Positions 54,556 through 64,000 of a stretch of 64,000 nucleotides of DNA are shown piece by piece; position 1 is the stretch's first letter, and each line of letters opens with the position of its first letter. Under the pieces are notes generated by a model. That model was not told where the DNA came from, did not search any database, and saw nothing but the letters and a program-made list of their open reading frames with translations. The position numbers and the translations under genes were made by a program. The DNA lies in contig JAHBWY010000003.1 in assembly GCA_019636735.1 (NCBI GenBank), positions 124,001 through 188,000 of the forward strand. The letters are read 5' to 3'. This DNA is from Phycisphaeraceae bacterium. GTDB taxonomy: Bacteria > Planctomycetota > Phycisphaerae > Phycisphaerales > SM1A02.

Positions 54556-54638
54556 GGCAGGAGAACTCCGTGGGGCGTCGGTCCGTTCCGGCGGACGCGA
54601 GGGATTGGAAAGGGTAGCAGCAAGGGGGGGGCCACTGG

Positions 54639-56150
<1,512 letters not shown>

Positions 56151-56568
56151 CGGTCGGGCAGGGCGTCGCGTGCAGATTGAAGCGCTCCGCGGCAGTCGTG
56201 GAGCGCTTGATTCAAGGTGAGCGGTTGCAGGCGCATGGCCAAGGCCGGGAGTGGCGTCGGTTGACGCCGCCTGCAATCGGGACGCCAATCCGGGAGAAAG
56301 TTATCGTTCGCCATTCAACAGTCGCCTGTCGCAACTTGACTTCACTGCGCTGGAGATCTCGTTCAGCTCGCCGGCAGACTGCCTTCTCAGGCCGTGCTCC
56401 GACGCCGCCTGGATCCAGCCGACCCCGTGATTTTTCTGGTCTGCACGATGCTGGGCCCTTGACATGACCTCCCCCTCGCGGGCATTCTGGCCCTCTGTAG
56501 ACCGGCTCGACTTTGTCAGGCCGCAGTGATCTGCGGCAGGCCGGCTGCGTGCGAGGGGAGCGATTCGG
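56151..56568. other. 418-base intergenic stretch without a gene
   Basis: It holds the hairpin at 56180-56208 and a consensus TTGACA at 56459-56464. A CATTCT follows 18 bases after TTGACA (56483-56488) and may be a poor -10 box for the secreted propeller gene, which would then have an 80-base leader. AGGGGAG before the ATG at 56569 is its ribosome site. Both strands contain only short frames with no recognisable protein; I see nothing else in it. Confidence 0.55.
56180..56208 (+). terminator. Hairpin after guaB
   Basis: AAGCGCTCC and GGAGCGCTT form a perfect 9-base stem around an 11-base loop. Only a short T/A mixture follows, so it is a weak intrinsic terminator or an RNA-stabilising element. 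Confidence 0.45.
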
Positions 56569-58683
56569 ATGCAGGGTTGTGCGCTCGTGCTGGCCGGGAG
56601 TGCCGCTGCGCTCTCCTTTTGGCCCACGATCGCGCCTGGCTCGCCGCAGGCCGCTGGGCCGCCGAGCGAATGCGCCTCGTGCATCCAGCGAGCACCGGCC
56701 GTCAGTGGTTTCACCGGACCGAGTCTGCTGGTCACCGACCGGGGTGATTCGTCGACGGCCTTTGTGCTGCATCTCTTCGATGTCACCGGCTTCGGCTCCG
56801 TACCGCCCGGACTCTGGAGCCCGCCGCGCTATGAGCACCCCTCGTGGACGCAGGTGAACCTCGGCTCGGTGTTCGGTGTGACGAGCGACGAAGCGGGCCA
56901 TGTGTACCTCGCGCATGGAAGCTTCATGTTGGGGGCAACGGCGGGCACCGTCGGGGGAGGCAGTGGAGCGGTGATCCGGATCTCAACCGCGACCGGCTCT
57001 CCCACGCTGCTTGCGACGCTGCCTCAGTCGAGCTTTGCGACGGGACCCGGACTCGGCAACATCGCATGGAGTTGCTCGACGCAAAGCCTCTTCGTGAGCA
57101 ACTTCGAGGATGGGCGGATCTACCGGATCGATCCCGCGCTGCCACCTGCATTGCGCGTGCGCAGCGCATGGGACTTCGCGACTGATGTGCTTTCTTCAGG
57201 CGGCGCGCCAGAGGCTGGCGACGCGCCGGGTGTCGTCCCGCGCGGGGAGCGTGTCTGGGCCGTGGCCCCGGCGGGTGGTCGTCTCTTCTTCTCGGTGTGG
57301 AGCCGCGATGCGGCGCATCCCTCGGATCCGCCCAACTCGATCTGGTCCGTTGACCTCGACGCCAATGGCGATCCCTTGCCCGGCACGAAGGCGCTCGAGG
57401 TGCTGCTTGATGGTCCCGGCTTCCTGCCGTCGCCCGTGTCCGATCTCGCCTTCACCGCCGACTGCGAGCTCTTTGCCGTGCAGCGCCCGATGTTCGATCT
57501 CGTCACCGGCGCGCACTTCGGCGAGCTGATGAAGTTTCGTTGGGATCCGATGATCGGCGGCGGTTCTTGGCAGCGCGAAGGTGCCTTCGAGGTCGGCGCC
57601 CTCGGTGGAGTTGCCTTCGGCAAGTCCACAGCGGGCGGCGTCGCCGTCGATCCATCACCCGACGGCTTGGTCTGGGCCACGGGTGACTTCCTTCTCCTTG
57701 CGCCGCCGACCTACGGCGTCCAGGGATTGCCGCAGTCGGGAGGCGGGCTCGCCAACTCACTGATGATCGACGCGGACGGCGACTCGGGCTCGATCGGCGA
57801 TGGTGACAAGCTTCAGCAGGGCTCGGTGTCGTTCGCGAAGGGCACGGTTCCCGGCTGTGAGATTGAGCTCGAGCGCGTCGAGTGTGTGCTCGGGCCCGAT
57901 GGACTTCCCACCGGGCAGTTCGCGATCACGCTGAGCGTCATCAACAACTCGGGGAAGGCCGTCACCTCGCTCCTGCTTCGCACTCTGGGGCAGGTGGTCT
58001 CTCTCAATCCACCTCTGCCGAGCGGCTCATCGACATCGGTCACGGTCGTGGTCAGTGGAAATGGTGGCGATCTGATCTCGCTGCTGGTTGGTTTCTACGG
58101 CGGCGGCGCCCATTGCTGCAGCGCGTCGATCACGGTCGAACTGCCCATCTGCGAGTGCATGCTGATCCGCGATGTCGAGGTCGAGTGCATCGATGACGGC
58201 AATCCCAACACCTTCACCTATGCGGTGTCATTCAAGCTCAGGAACATCGCGCTCAATCCATCATTCACGGCCTCGTGGCTCTTCCTGACTCCGCCGCCGG
58301 GGTCCGACTGGTTCTTCCTGCCGACGGTGGTCTCGGTGTTGCCGCTTCCGCCCGGCGCGGAGACGACGATCCAGACCACGCTCATCTTCACCTCACCGCC
58401 GATGCCGGGACCTCCGGGACTCTGGTCCATCACCGTCCCGCTGAGCCTGCATCAATCGAATCTCGCCATCTGCTGCAGTGGGGAGGTCGCGCTGGAAGGC
58501 CCCCTGAACTGCGGCCCGCCATGTTCGCCTGATCTCAACGGCGATGGCGTGGTGAATGGCGCTGATCTCGCCATCCTGCTGGGCCTCTGGGGGCCGGCAG
58601 GTGCTGGCACCTGTGCTGACCTCAACGGCGACGGCATTGTTGACGGCGCCGATCTTGCCATCCTGCTCGGAGCGTGGAGCTGA
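56569..58683 (+). CDS. Large secreted beta-propeller protein with paired CC modules and dockerin-like tail (copy 1)
   Basis: 704 residues. Signal segment about 1-28; CASC after it. Residues about 45-425 look like a beta-propeller: SVFGVTSDEAGHVYLAHG, LGNIAWSCSTQSLFVSNFEDGRIYRID, GERVWAVAPAGGRLFFSVWS, VSDLAFTADCELFAVQRPMFD and GGVAVDPSPDGLVWATGD are successive blades. Two related Ig-like modules follow (about 430-530 and 530-645), each with an ECxxxxG start, an NNxG/RNIxxNP strand and a late CC. Residues 652-704 are two DLNGDGVVNGADLAILLG repeats, type I dockerin-like calcium-binding. It is followed after 54 bases by a close paralogue. Outer-membrane or extracellular location is expected; function unknown. 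AGGGGAG stands 8 bases before the ATG. Confidence 0.8.
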   Translation: MQGCALVLAGSAAALSFWPTIAPGSPQAAGPPSECASCIQRAPAVSGFTGPSLLVTDRGDSSTAFVLHLFDVTGFGSVPPGLWSPPRYEHPSWTQVNLGSVFGVTSDEAGHVYLAHGSFMLGATAGTVGGGSGAVIRISTATGSPTLLATLPQSSFATGPGLGNIAWSCSTQSLFVSNFEDGRIYRIDPALPPALRVRSAWDFATDVLSSGGAPEAGDAPGVVPRGERVWAVAPAGGRLFFSVWSRDAAHPSDPPNSIWSVDLDANGDPLPGTKALEVLLDGPGFLPSPVSDLAFTADCELFAVQRPMFDLVTGAHFGELMKFRWDPMIGGGSWQREGAFEVGALGGVAFGKSTAGGVAVDPSPDGLVWATGDFLLLAPPTYGVQGLPQSGGGLANSLMIDADGDSGSIGDGDKLQQGSVSFAKGTVPGCEIELERVECVLGPDGLPTGQFAITLSVINNSGKAVTSLLLRTLGQVVSLNPPLPSGSSTSVTVVVSGNGGDLISLLVGFYGGGAHCCSASITVELPICECMLIRDVEVECIDDGNPNTFTYAVSFKLRNIALNPSFTASWLFLTPPPGSDWFFLPTVVSVLPLPPGAETTIQTTLIFTSPPMPGPPGLWSITVPLSLHQSNLAICCSGEVALEGPLNCGPPCSPDLNGDGVVNGADLAILLGLWGPAGAGTCADLNGDGIVDGADLAILLGAWS

Positions 58684-58737
58684 GCATGACGACAGGCCTT
58701 TTTGTGCTGGTTTCTTTTTCGCAAAGGAGATGACATC

Positions 58738-60885
58738 GTGAATCGACACTCGACACAACTTGCCGCCCTCTCAGCATCGCTGATGGTCGGCACTGCGGCG
58801 CTTGCGCAGATTCCGCCGCTGCCCAACCCGCAGGGGCCGGGCACCGTCTGCGGCACCTGCTGCCAGGCGCAGCCGCCCATCGCTGGCTTCAACCGCCCCG
58901 TTGCCATTACCACCGATTACCAGTTCGATCTGGTGACCTTCCAGAATGGTGATCCCAACAAGATCGTCCTGCATGTCTATGAGGTTGGCTCGCCCCCCGC
59001 ACCGCCCGCCGTCTGGAATGCACCGCGATACGAGCACCCGAGCTGGCGCCTCGGTGACATCGGCACGGTCTTCGGCGTGACCACCGATGACCAGGGGAAC
59101 ATCTATGTCGCGCACACCTCGATCTTCATGAGCAACGAGGTGGGCACACTCGGCGGAACAACCGGGGCCATCACCCGCATCGACGGCGCGACCGGCGTTC
59201 CGTCCCTGCTCGTGAACCTGCCAAACTCCCAGGATGGTCCGGGACTTGGCAACCTCACCTGGAGCTGCGCGCGACGCTGCCTCTATGTCACCAACTTCGA
59301 GGATGGCCGGATCTACCGTGTCGACCCCTTCGCTGCTCCGGGCAACCGAATCAAGAGCGCCTGGGACTTTGCAACTGATACCCTCGACCTGAGCGGCAAT
59401 CCCGATCCCAATGACCCACCCGGTGCCGTGCCATACGGCGAGCGCGTCTGGGCGGTGGCTGACGGCGGTGACCGCCTCTTCTTCTCCGTCTGGAGCGAGG
59501 ATCTCGCCGGTGGGGTCGGGAGCAACACCATCCAGTCGGTGTCCCTCGATGCCAACGGAAACCCGATCCCGGGAACGACCAGCATCGAGATCGTGCTCTT
59601 CGGTGCCAACATCTTCCGCACCCCCGTCGCCGATCTCGCCTTTGACGGAGAGTGCTGTCTCTTTGCCGCCCAGCGTTCGATGTTCGGCTTCATGACCTCG
59701 GCCCATGTGAGCGACCTGCTTCAGTTCTGCTGGGTTTCACCGCAGCCGGGCGGCGGCGGCTTCTGGCAGCAGGGTGGGACCTTCCTGATCGGTGACGCCA
59801 ATGCCGGCGGTCTCGAACACTCGGCGGCTGGTGGTGTAGGTGTCGACTTGGGCGCCAACGGCCGGGTCTGGGCCTCGGGCGATGCCCTCGCCTTCGGATC
59901 CGCCAAGTTCAGTGGCGCGATCGCCTATGGAATCCAGGGGCTTCCCCCCTTCGGCGGCTCTTCGGCCAACAGCATCGTGATTGACAATGACAATGACATC
60001 CTCGGACAGGACAAGACTCTTCAAGGCTCGGTTGAAGTGATCTGCCAGCTCGGGCCTCCGCCGGACCCGTGCACCGTCGAGGTGAACGAAGTCGAGTGCA
60101 TCCTTGGGCCCGATGGCTATCCGAGCGGCCAGTACTCGGTGACCTTCACCGTCGTCAACAACAGCGGGCAAAGCGCCAATCTCCTCCTGCTGCCGACGCT
60201 CGGGACATTCATCTACATCGATCCGGCGCTCCAGAACGGTCAGTCGAAGACCTTCAAGATCGTGGTCTCCGGCAACGGTGGCACGGTTCTGAACATCCCC
60301 ATGGGTCTCTATGACGGGACCACGAACTGCTGCGGCTTCGAGCTCGATGTCGAACTGCCGTTCTGCGAGTGTGCGCTCTTCTCGGAGGTGCATGTCCAGT
60401 GCATCTCGGATGGGAATCCCAACACCTACCAGTACTCCGTCACCTTCGTGGTGAACAACATCTCGCAGAACCCGGCGTTCACGGCGACCTGGCTCTTCTT
60501 CATTCCGCCGCCGAACTCGGGCTACTCGTTCTCGCCGACGGTGGTGAATGTCTTCCCGCTGACCTCGCCCGGACAGACCGTGGTGGGACCGGTGACGCTG
60601 AACTTCTCATCGCCGCCGCCTGCGGGATGGACGCTGAATGTCCCGGTGAGCATTCACAACGCGAATCTCGCCATCTGCTGTGATGCGATCCTGACGCTCG
60701 AGGATCCGGGCCCGTGCCCGGCGTCGTGCTCGCCGGATCTGAATGGCGATGGCGTGGTGAATGGAGCCGATCTCGCCATCCTGCTCGGGCAGTGGGGCTC
60801 GAGCAACGGCGGCTGCGCTGACCTGAACTCTGACGGCGTGGTCAACGGTTCGGACATCGCGATTCTCCTTGGCAATTGGAGCTGA
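58738..60885 (+). CDS. Large secreted beta-propeller protein with paired CC modules and dockerin-like tail (copy 2)
   Basis: 715 residues, the same layout as copy 1 and clearly a tandem duplicate: signal peptide about 1-22 (LAALSASLMVGTAALAQ), CGTCC, propeller blades (TVFGVTTDDQGNIYVAHTS, LGNLTWSCARRCLYVTNFEDGRIYRVD, GERVWAVADGGDRLFFSVWSED, VADLAFDGECCLFAAQRSMF), two Ig-like CC modules and two DLNGDGVVNGADLAILLG-type repeats (SPDLNGDG..., ADLNSDG...). The start is GTG 58738 because AAAGGAG precedes it by 9 bases and it gives a good signal peptide. It carries more cysteines than copy 1. A strong terminator-like hairpin follows at 60930. Extracellular structural or binding role is a guess. Confidence 0.82.
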   Translation: MNRHSTQLAALSASLMVGTAALAQIPPLPNPQGPGTVCGTCCQAQPPIAGFNRPVAITTDYQFDLVTFQNGDPNKIVLHVYEVGSPPAPPAVWNAPRYEHPSWRLGDIGTVFGVTTDDQGNIYVAHTSIFMSNEVGTLGGTTGAITRIDGATGVPSLLVNLPNSQDGPGLGNLTWSCARRCLYVTNFEDGRIYRVDPFAAPGNRIKSAWDFATDTLDLSGNPDPNDPPGAVPYGERVWAVADGGDRLFFSVWSEDLAGGVGSNTIQSVSLDANGNPIPGTTSIEIVLFGANIFRTPVADLAFDGECCLFAAQRSMFGFMTSAHVSDLLQFCWVSPQPGGGGFWQQGGTFLIGDANAGGLEHSAAGGVGVDLGANGRVWASGDALAFGSAKFSGAIAYGIQGLPPFGGSSANSIVIDNDNDILGQDKTLQGSVEVICQLGPPPDPCTVEVNEVECILGPDGYPSGQYSVTFTVVNNSGQSANLLLLPTLGTFIYIDPALQNGQSKTFKIVVSGNGGTVLNIPMGLYDGTTNCCGFELDVELPFCECALFSEVHVQCISDGNPNTYQYSVTFVVNNISQNPAFTATWLFFIPPPNSGYSFSPTVVNVFPLTSPGQTVVGPVTLNFSSPPPAGWTLNVPVSIHNANLAICCDAILTLEDPGPCPASCSPDLNGDGVVNGADLAILLGQWGSSNGGCADLNSDGVVNGSDIAILLGNWS

Positions 60886-60929
60886 CCGCACGGTCGCTCC
60901 AGAGAGCCACGGAATCGTGTCGACCCTTT

Positions 60930-60974
60930 GGCGGGGTCGCGGTCGAAGGCGGCCGCGATCCCGCCTTTCAATTT
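60930..60974 (+). terminator. Intrinsic terminator after the propeller gene pair
   Basis: GGCGGGGTCGCGG and CCGCGATCCCGCC form a 13-base stem (one G-U) with a 10-base loop, followed by TTTCAATTT. It stands 44 bases after the stop of copy 2 and before tRNA-Leu. Confidence 0.6.
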
Positions 60975-61118
60975 GGAGCCATGGGCCGTGAGGGTCCGTC
61001 ACGGCGCGGACTTGCCAACAGCGGTGGCGTGGTGCAGACTCCACCGTTCCGATGGGTCCGCCTCCACGCCGCCTGCGCCGCGGGCGGATGAAGGGGCACG
61101 CGGGAGCGGGGGCACACG

Positions 61119-61204
61119 GCCGGTGTGGCGGAATTGGCAGACGCGACGGATTCAAAATCCGTTTCCCCTGACGGGGAGTGCAGGTTCGATTCCTGTCGCC
61201 GGCA
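61119..61204 (+). tRNA. tRNA-Leu (anticodon CAA)
   Basis: 86 bases. Acceptor GCCGGTG pairs with CGCCGGC (one G-U); D region GGCGGAATTGGCAGACGCG; anticodon loop TTCAAAA with anticodon CAA; long class II variable arm (CCCC/GGGG); T arm CAGG-TTCGATT-CCTG. Discriminator A, CCA not encoded. It reads UUG. Confidence 0.96.
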
Positions 61205-61250
61205 TTCACCTCGAAGCGCGGATCATGGTGAGTACCATGGCCCGTTCACG

Positions 61251-62372
61251 ATGACCGCCGTCACCGCGCACCACGATCTCGAGGGACTCCTCTCGCTGCG
61301 TGATTTCGAGCAGGTGGCGCAGGAGACCCTTGACCCCGTCGCGTGGGACTACTTCCGCAGCGGCGCCTGGGATGAAACAACGCTCCGCGCGAACGAAGCC
61401 GCTTGGGGGGCGCTGCGCCTTCGGCATCGGGTGCTCGTCGATGTGTCGACTCGATCGACGGCGTCGACGCTCCTCGGAATCAACGCGTCGATGCCGGTCT
61501 GGATCGCACCGACGGCCATGCATCGACTCTGCACCGACGAAGGGGAGTGCGACACGGCCCGGGCGGCGCGCGACGAGGGCGTGCCAATGGTCCTCAGCAG
61601 CCTCGCGACGCGATCGGTCGAAGAGGTGAGCGCCGCCGCGCGAGGCTCCGGCTCCGGCCCAGCCGGCGATCTGCTCATGCAGATCTATGTCTCCGCCGAT
61701 CGCGGCTTCACGAGGGCGCTCGTGGCCCGCTGCGAAGCAGCCGGGGTGCGCGGGTTCGTCCTGACGGTGGACACGCCGGTGTGGGGCGTGCGCGAACGCG
61801 ATGTCCGCAACGGCTTCCGGGTACCCGATGGCCTGCGCATGGCGAATCTCGAGCGTCCCGGCGGACCGACGGGACACACGGGGCGCGGTATCGGCGAGTG
61901 CCTCGGGTGGACGATCGATGCGGCGCTCTCCTGGAGCGACCTTGAGGCGCTCTGCGGGTGGACTTCTCTTCCAGTGCTCGTGAAGGGGCTCTGTCGCGGC
62001 GATGATGCGCGACAGGCGCTTGAGTGTGGCGCGAAGGGCGTGATCGTGAGTAACCACGGTGGGCGCCAACTCGATGGGGCGCCGCCGACGGCCGAGAGCC
62101 TGCCGGAGGTCGTCGGTGCCGTCGAACGCAAGGCCGCGGTGCTCGTCGACGGCGGCATCCGCCGCGGCGTCGATGTCATTCGCGCGCTCGCGCTCGGGGC
62201 CGACGCGGTGCTGCTCGGTCGACCGATCCTCTGGGGCCTGGCCGCAGGTGCCGAGCGTGGTGTGCGCCGAGTGCTCGAACTCATGCGCCGCGAACTCGAT
62301 CTCGCGATGGCGCTCTGCGGTTGCCCTGGGCTCGACGCGATCTCGCGCGATCTCGTGTCGCGGGGGGACTGA
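61251..62372 (+). CDS. FMN-dependent alpha-hydroxy-acid oxidase/dehydrogenase
   Basis: 373 residues of the glycolate oxidase/lactate dehydrogenase (LldD) family. It starts DFEQVAQETLDPVAWDYFRSGAWDETTLRAN, has PVWIAPTAMHRLCTDEGE, QIYVSADRGFTRALVARCEAAG, LTVDTPVWGVRERDVRNGF, the active-site SNHGGRQLDGAPPT (His near 269) and the FMN-phosphate site VDGGIRRGVDVIRALALGADAVLLGRP. It oxidises L-2-hydroxy acids to 2-oxo acids; glycolate, lactate or mandelate cannot be told apart by eye. It starts 47 bases after tRNA-Leu. A TACCAT (61233-61238) 12 bases upstream could be its promoter. Confidence 0.92.
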   Translation: MTAVTAHHDLEGLLSLRDFEQVAQETLDPVAWDYFRSGAWDETTLRANEAAWGALRLRHRVLVDVSTRSTASTLLGINASMPVWIAPTAMHRLCTDEGECDTARAARDEGVPMVLSSLATRSVEEVSAAARGSGSGPAGDLLMQIYVSADRGFTRALVARCEAAGVRGFVLTVDTPVWGVRERDVRNGFRVPDGLRMANLERPGGPTGHTGRGIGECLGWTIDAALSWSDLEALCGWTSLPVLVKGLCRGDDARQALECGAKGVIVSNHGGRQLDGAPPTAESLPEVVGAVERKAAVLVDGGIRRGVDVIRALALGADAVLLGRPILWGLAAGAERGVRRVLELMRRELDLAMALCGCPGLDAISRDLVSRGD

Positions 62373-62374
62373 CG

Positions 62375-63106
62375 ATGTGTGGTCGCTACGCCATCACGGC
62401 GAGCGCGGAGCACCTCGCCGTCATCTTCGATGCGATGTGGGAGGAGGCGTGCCGTGAACTCGCCGCTTCGTCACTGCCTCGATTCAACATCGCACCGACT
62501 CAGATGGCGCCGGTGGTGCGCGCCCTTGACGGCGCTCGACGCCTCTCATGGCTCAGGTGGGGCCTGGTTCCCTCGTGGGCGGATGATCCCTCGATCGGGT
62601 CGCGCATGATCAATGCGCGCCTTGAGAGCGCCGCGGAGAAGCCATCCTTCCGAAAGGCGTGGCGCCAGAGGCGCTGTCTGGTGCCCGCGACGCACTTCTA
62701 TGAGTGGCCGCGTGTCGGCGCCCGGAAGCAGCCGACGGCGATCACCGCCATGGCGAATGAGCCCGGTGCGGAGGGTGCAGTCGTCGCGCTCGCCTTCGCG
62801 GGACTCTGGGAGTCGTGGCACGGAGAACTCGAGAGCTTCACGATCCTGACCACGGAAGCGGACGATGTCATGCGACCGATCCACGATCGCATGCCCTTGA
62901 TCCTGCCTCGCGATCGCTGGGCGCAGTGGCTCGATCCCGACTGGCCCGTGCCGGGCGATCCTGCGGGTATGCGCGAGTGGCTCGCACCCTCGCGGTCCGA
63001 TCCGATCCGCGCGTATCCGGTGACTTCACTCGTCAATGCGCCGAGGAATGAGAGCCGGGCGTGCCTCGAACCCATGCCCGTACAGAACCCGAACGACGGG
63101 CTATGA
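62375..63106 (+). CDS. yedK: SOS response-associated peptidase, HMCES/YedK family
   Basis: 243 residues. The catalytic Cys is residue 2 (MCGRYAITAS), which fixes the start. Other markers: RFNIAPTQMAPVV, RLSWLRWGLVPSWADD, INARLESAAEKPSFRKAWRQRRCLVPATHFYEWP with the catalytic Glu, and IHDRMPLILPRD with the catalytic His. Such proteins form a covalent link to abasic sites in single-stranded DNA and so protect them. It is 2 bases after the oxidase stop and 9 bases before imuA, so it is the front of a damage-response run. Confidence 0.93.
   Translation: MCGRYAITASAEHLAVIFDAMWEEACRELAASSLPRFNIAPTQMAPVVRALDGARRLSWLRWGLVPSWADDPSIGSRMINARLESAAEKPSFRKAWRQRRCLVPATHFYEWPRVGARKQPTAITAMANEPGAEGAVVALAFAGLWESWHGELESFTILTTEADDVMRPIHDRMPLILPRDRWAQWLDPDWPVPGDPAGMREWLAPSRSDPIRAYPVTSLVNAPRNESRACLEPMPVQNPNDGL
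63080..63094 (+). promoter_or_regulatory. Possible LexA-type operator before imuA
   Basis: GTAC-N7-GAAC lies 7 bases upstream of the TATGAT box. It is one base away from GAAC-N7-GAAC, the direct-repeat SOS box of Alphaproteobacteria. A similar TAAC-N7-GAAC lies before imuB. Confidence 0.3.
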
Positions 63107-63107
63107 T
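63102..63107 (+). promoter_or_regulatory. Candidate -10 box (TATGAT) for imuA, leaderless or near-leaderless
   Basis: TATGAT ends 8 bases before the ATG at 63116, and its first A-T bases include the TGA stop of the YedK gene. No Shine-Dalgarno. Confidence 0.48.
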
Positions 63108-63115
63108 CCCGGGCC

Positions 63116-63832
63116 ATGCCGGCCATCAGTGAGGCGCTGCGGGAGCGACTGCGAACGATCACGGAACTCGGCGATGCGCCGGAGGATCGCATTCCCACCG
63201 GCTGGCCGACGATCGATCGCATGCTGGGTGGCGGGCTGGCCCGTCGCGGGATTCACGAGTGGTGCTCGGTCGGCGATCGGGCATCGCTGCGCCTGCCGCC
63301 GATGGGTGTGCTCATCGAAGTCGCATGGCGCGCGCTTGATCACGATCGCGATCGTCGCGGAGCGATGGGCCATGTCGTGTGGATCGGTCGGGCGTGTCAT
63401 CCCCATCCGGTCTCACTGCGGCGCGGCGGTCAGGCGCTCGTCGCGGGGCGGGTCGAGCCGGTTGATGCCGCGCTCCTTGAGCGTTCACTGATGATCGATG
63501 CCGGCTCAAGACAGGAGCGGGCCTGGGCCATCGAGCAGGCGGCGCGCTGCCCCGGCGTTTCCGTGGTCGTGGGTGATGGCGCCGGCTTCGACATGGCGCT
63601 CTCGCGGCGCGTCCAACTCGCGGCGACGCACTCGGCGCTCGTGCTGCTGGTGCGACTCGAAGAGGAACGCGCAGCGCCATCGATCGCCCTCACGCGCTGG
63701 CTCGTCGAGCCATCGGAGGCGCTGGCACCGCCGGGATGGCGCACGCGCCTTCTCCGATCGAAGCAGGGAGGCGCCACGGTTCCACTCGCAGAGACGCCCG
63801 GAGAGCACGCTCGCTGCGAAGAAGGGGCTTGA
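63116..63832 (+). CDS. imuA: ImuA-like protein, translesion mutagenesis accessory factor
   Basis: 238 residues, RecA/SulA-related ImuA family. Seen: RIPTGWPTIDRMLGGGLARRGIHEWCS, the ImuA opening, where the P-loop of RecA is degenerate; VVWIGRACHPHPVSL; ERSLMIDAGSRQERAWAIEQAARCPGVSVVVGDG; and the arginine-rich C-terminus near the end (GWRTRLLRSKQGG). It is thought to link ImuB to RecA in the ImuA-ImuB-DnaE2 mutasome. The next gene is the start of a ImuB-like polymerase, which supports the call. Confidence 0.82.
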   Translation: MPAISEALRERLRTITELGDAPEDRIPTGWPTIDRMLGGGLARRGIHEWCSVGDRASLRLPPMGVLIEVAWRALDHDRDRRGAMGHVVWIGRACHPHPVSLRRGGQALVAGRVEPVDAALLERSLMIDAGSRQERAWAIEQAARCPGVSVVVGDGAGFDMALSRRVQLAATHSALVLLVRLEEERAAPSIALTRWLVEPSEALAPPGWRTRLLRSKQGGATVPLAETPGEHARCEEGA

Positions 63833-63855
63833 CTCGGAGCCCCTCGAGGGTACCC

Positions 63856-63870
63856 TAACAAAGTACGAAC
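63856..63870 (+). promoter_or_regulatory. Possible LexA-type operator before imuB
   Basis: TAAC-N7-GAAC, one base from GAAC-N7-GAAC, in the 52-base gap before imuB. Confidence 0.28.
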
Positions 63871-63884
63871 ATCACGAGGGGATC

Positions 63885-64000
63885 ATGGATGCCGAACAGC
63901 CTCGGTCAGCCGCGGCAACATCGTCGAAATCACCAGAACCACCGCCACTGTCGAAGCGCTGGCTGGTGGCCGCGCTGCCGTGGTGGTCGAGCGATCTCGC
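63885..64000 (+). CDS. imuB: ImuB-like Y-family DNA polymerase (5' end only, cut by window edge)
   Basis: 38 codons are visible: a Ser/Pro-rich start and then SKRWLVAALPWWSSDLA, which matches the first strand of ImuB proteins (RWLALWLPWWATDL type). GAGGGG stands 4 bases before the ATG. ImuB is a catalytically inactive polymerase that recruits DnaE2 to lesions. Family assignment rests on this short stretch and on the imuA neighbour. Confidence 0.7.
   Translation, partial: MDAEQPRSAAATSSKSPEPPPLSKRWLVAALPWWSSDL

Noticed and set aside
61233..61238. TACCAT as a leaderless box for the alpha-hydroxy-acid oxidase
   Set aside because: It ends 12 bases before the ATG, outside the 6-9 base window of the other cases, so it is only mentioned as possible promoter.

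Overview
The window is high-G+C bacterial chromosome, densely packed with genes and with no insertion sequence, prophage or CRISPR array that I can see. Several features point to Planctomycetota, most likely class Phycisphaerae: C-terminal DLNGDGVVNGADLAILLG-type dockerin-like repeats on large secreted proteins, a PAPG-type PEP-CTERM tail, cysteine-rich secreted modules, and Gram-negative envelope genes (KdsC, an LpxL/HtrB-type acyltransferase, an LptC/OstA-like protein, AsmA-like protein). This assignment is inference from protein style, not from a marker tree.

Layout. 1-3483 (minus): start of a lipid A-type acyltransferase, a membrane-anchored coiled-coil protein ending in a BRCT-like fold with an EF-hand loop, and a GspE/PilB ATPase. 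3600-4713: ribosomal protein S20 and a CPBP protease. 4730-9872: an MgtE-like transporter divergent from kdsC, which is followed by a very large LptC/OstA-like protein. 9919-10641: a PEP-CTERM protein. 10809-18289: tryptophan 2,3-dioxygenase and a carotenoid locus (two CrtI-type enzymes, aldehyde dehydrogenase, acyltransferase, glycosyltransferase) that looks like a C30 glycosyl-ester pathway. 18282-24330: DUF2339 membrane protein, ligase-associated DEXH helicase and its PdeM nuclease. 24288-27710: MsbA-type ABC exporter and a secreted EEP-fold hydrolase. 27819-36467 (minus): trpB, and an overlapping operon of AsmA-like protein, LOG protein, lipoprotein and pssA. 36621-43427: small membrane protein, FolM-like SDR, TPR protein, valS, secreted zincin-like protein. 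43550-47133: tRNA-Ser, a membrane protein, and a BtuF/BtuC/BtuD-type importer. 47143-49837: a Pro/Ala-rich protein and accB-accC. 49886-54555 (minus): CvpA-domain protein, a GspE paralogue that has lost its ATPase residues, and PilT. 54651-60885: guaB and a tandem pair of large secreted propeller/dockerin proteins. 61119-64000: tRNA-Leu, an FMN-dependent alpha-hydroxy-acid oxidase, and a YedK-ImuA-ImuB damage-response set running off the edge.

Expression signals. Internal operon genes often overlap by 4 bases (ATGA/GTGA). Many genes at the head of a transcription unit have no Shine-Dalgarno sequence but have a TANNNT box ending 6-9 bases before the start codon, which suggests widespread leaderless transcription. 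Genes that do have a good Shine-Dalgarno (rpsT, crtN-like, PEP-CTERM, CvpA, second dockerin protein, imuB) lack that box at that position.

The best candidates for something new are the leaderless pattern, the dead secretion ATPase beside PilT, the tandem secreted propeller proteins with paired CC-containing modules, and the BRCT/EF-hand membrane protein.
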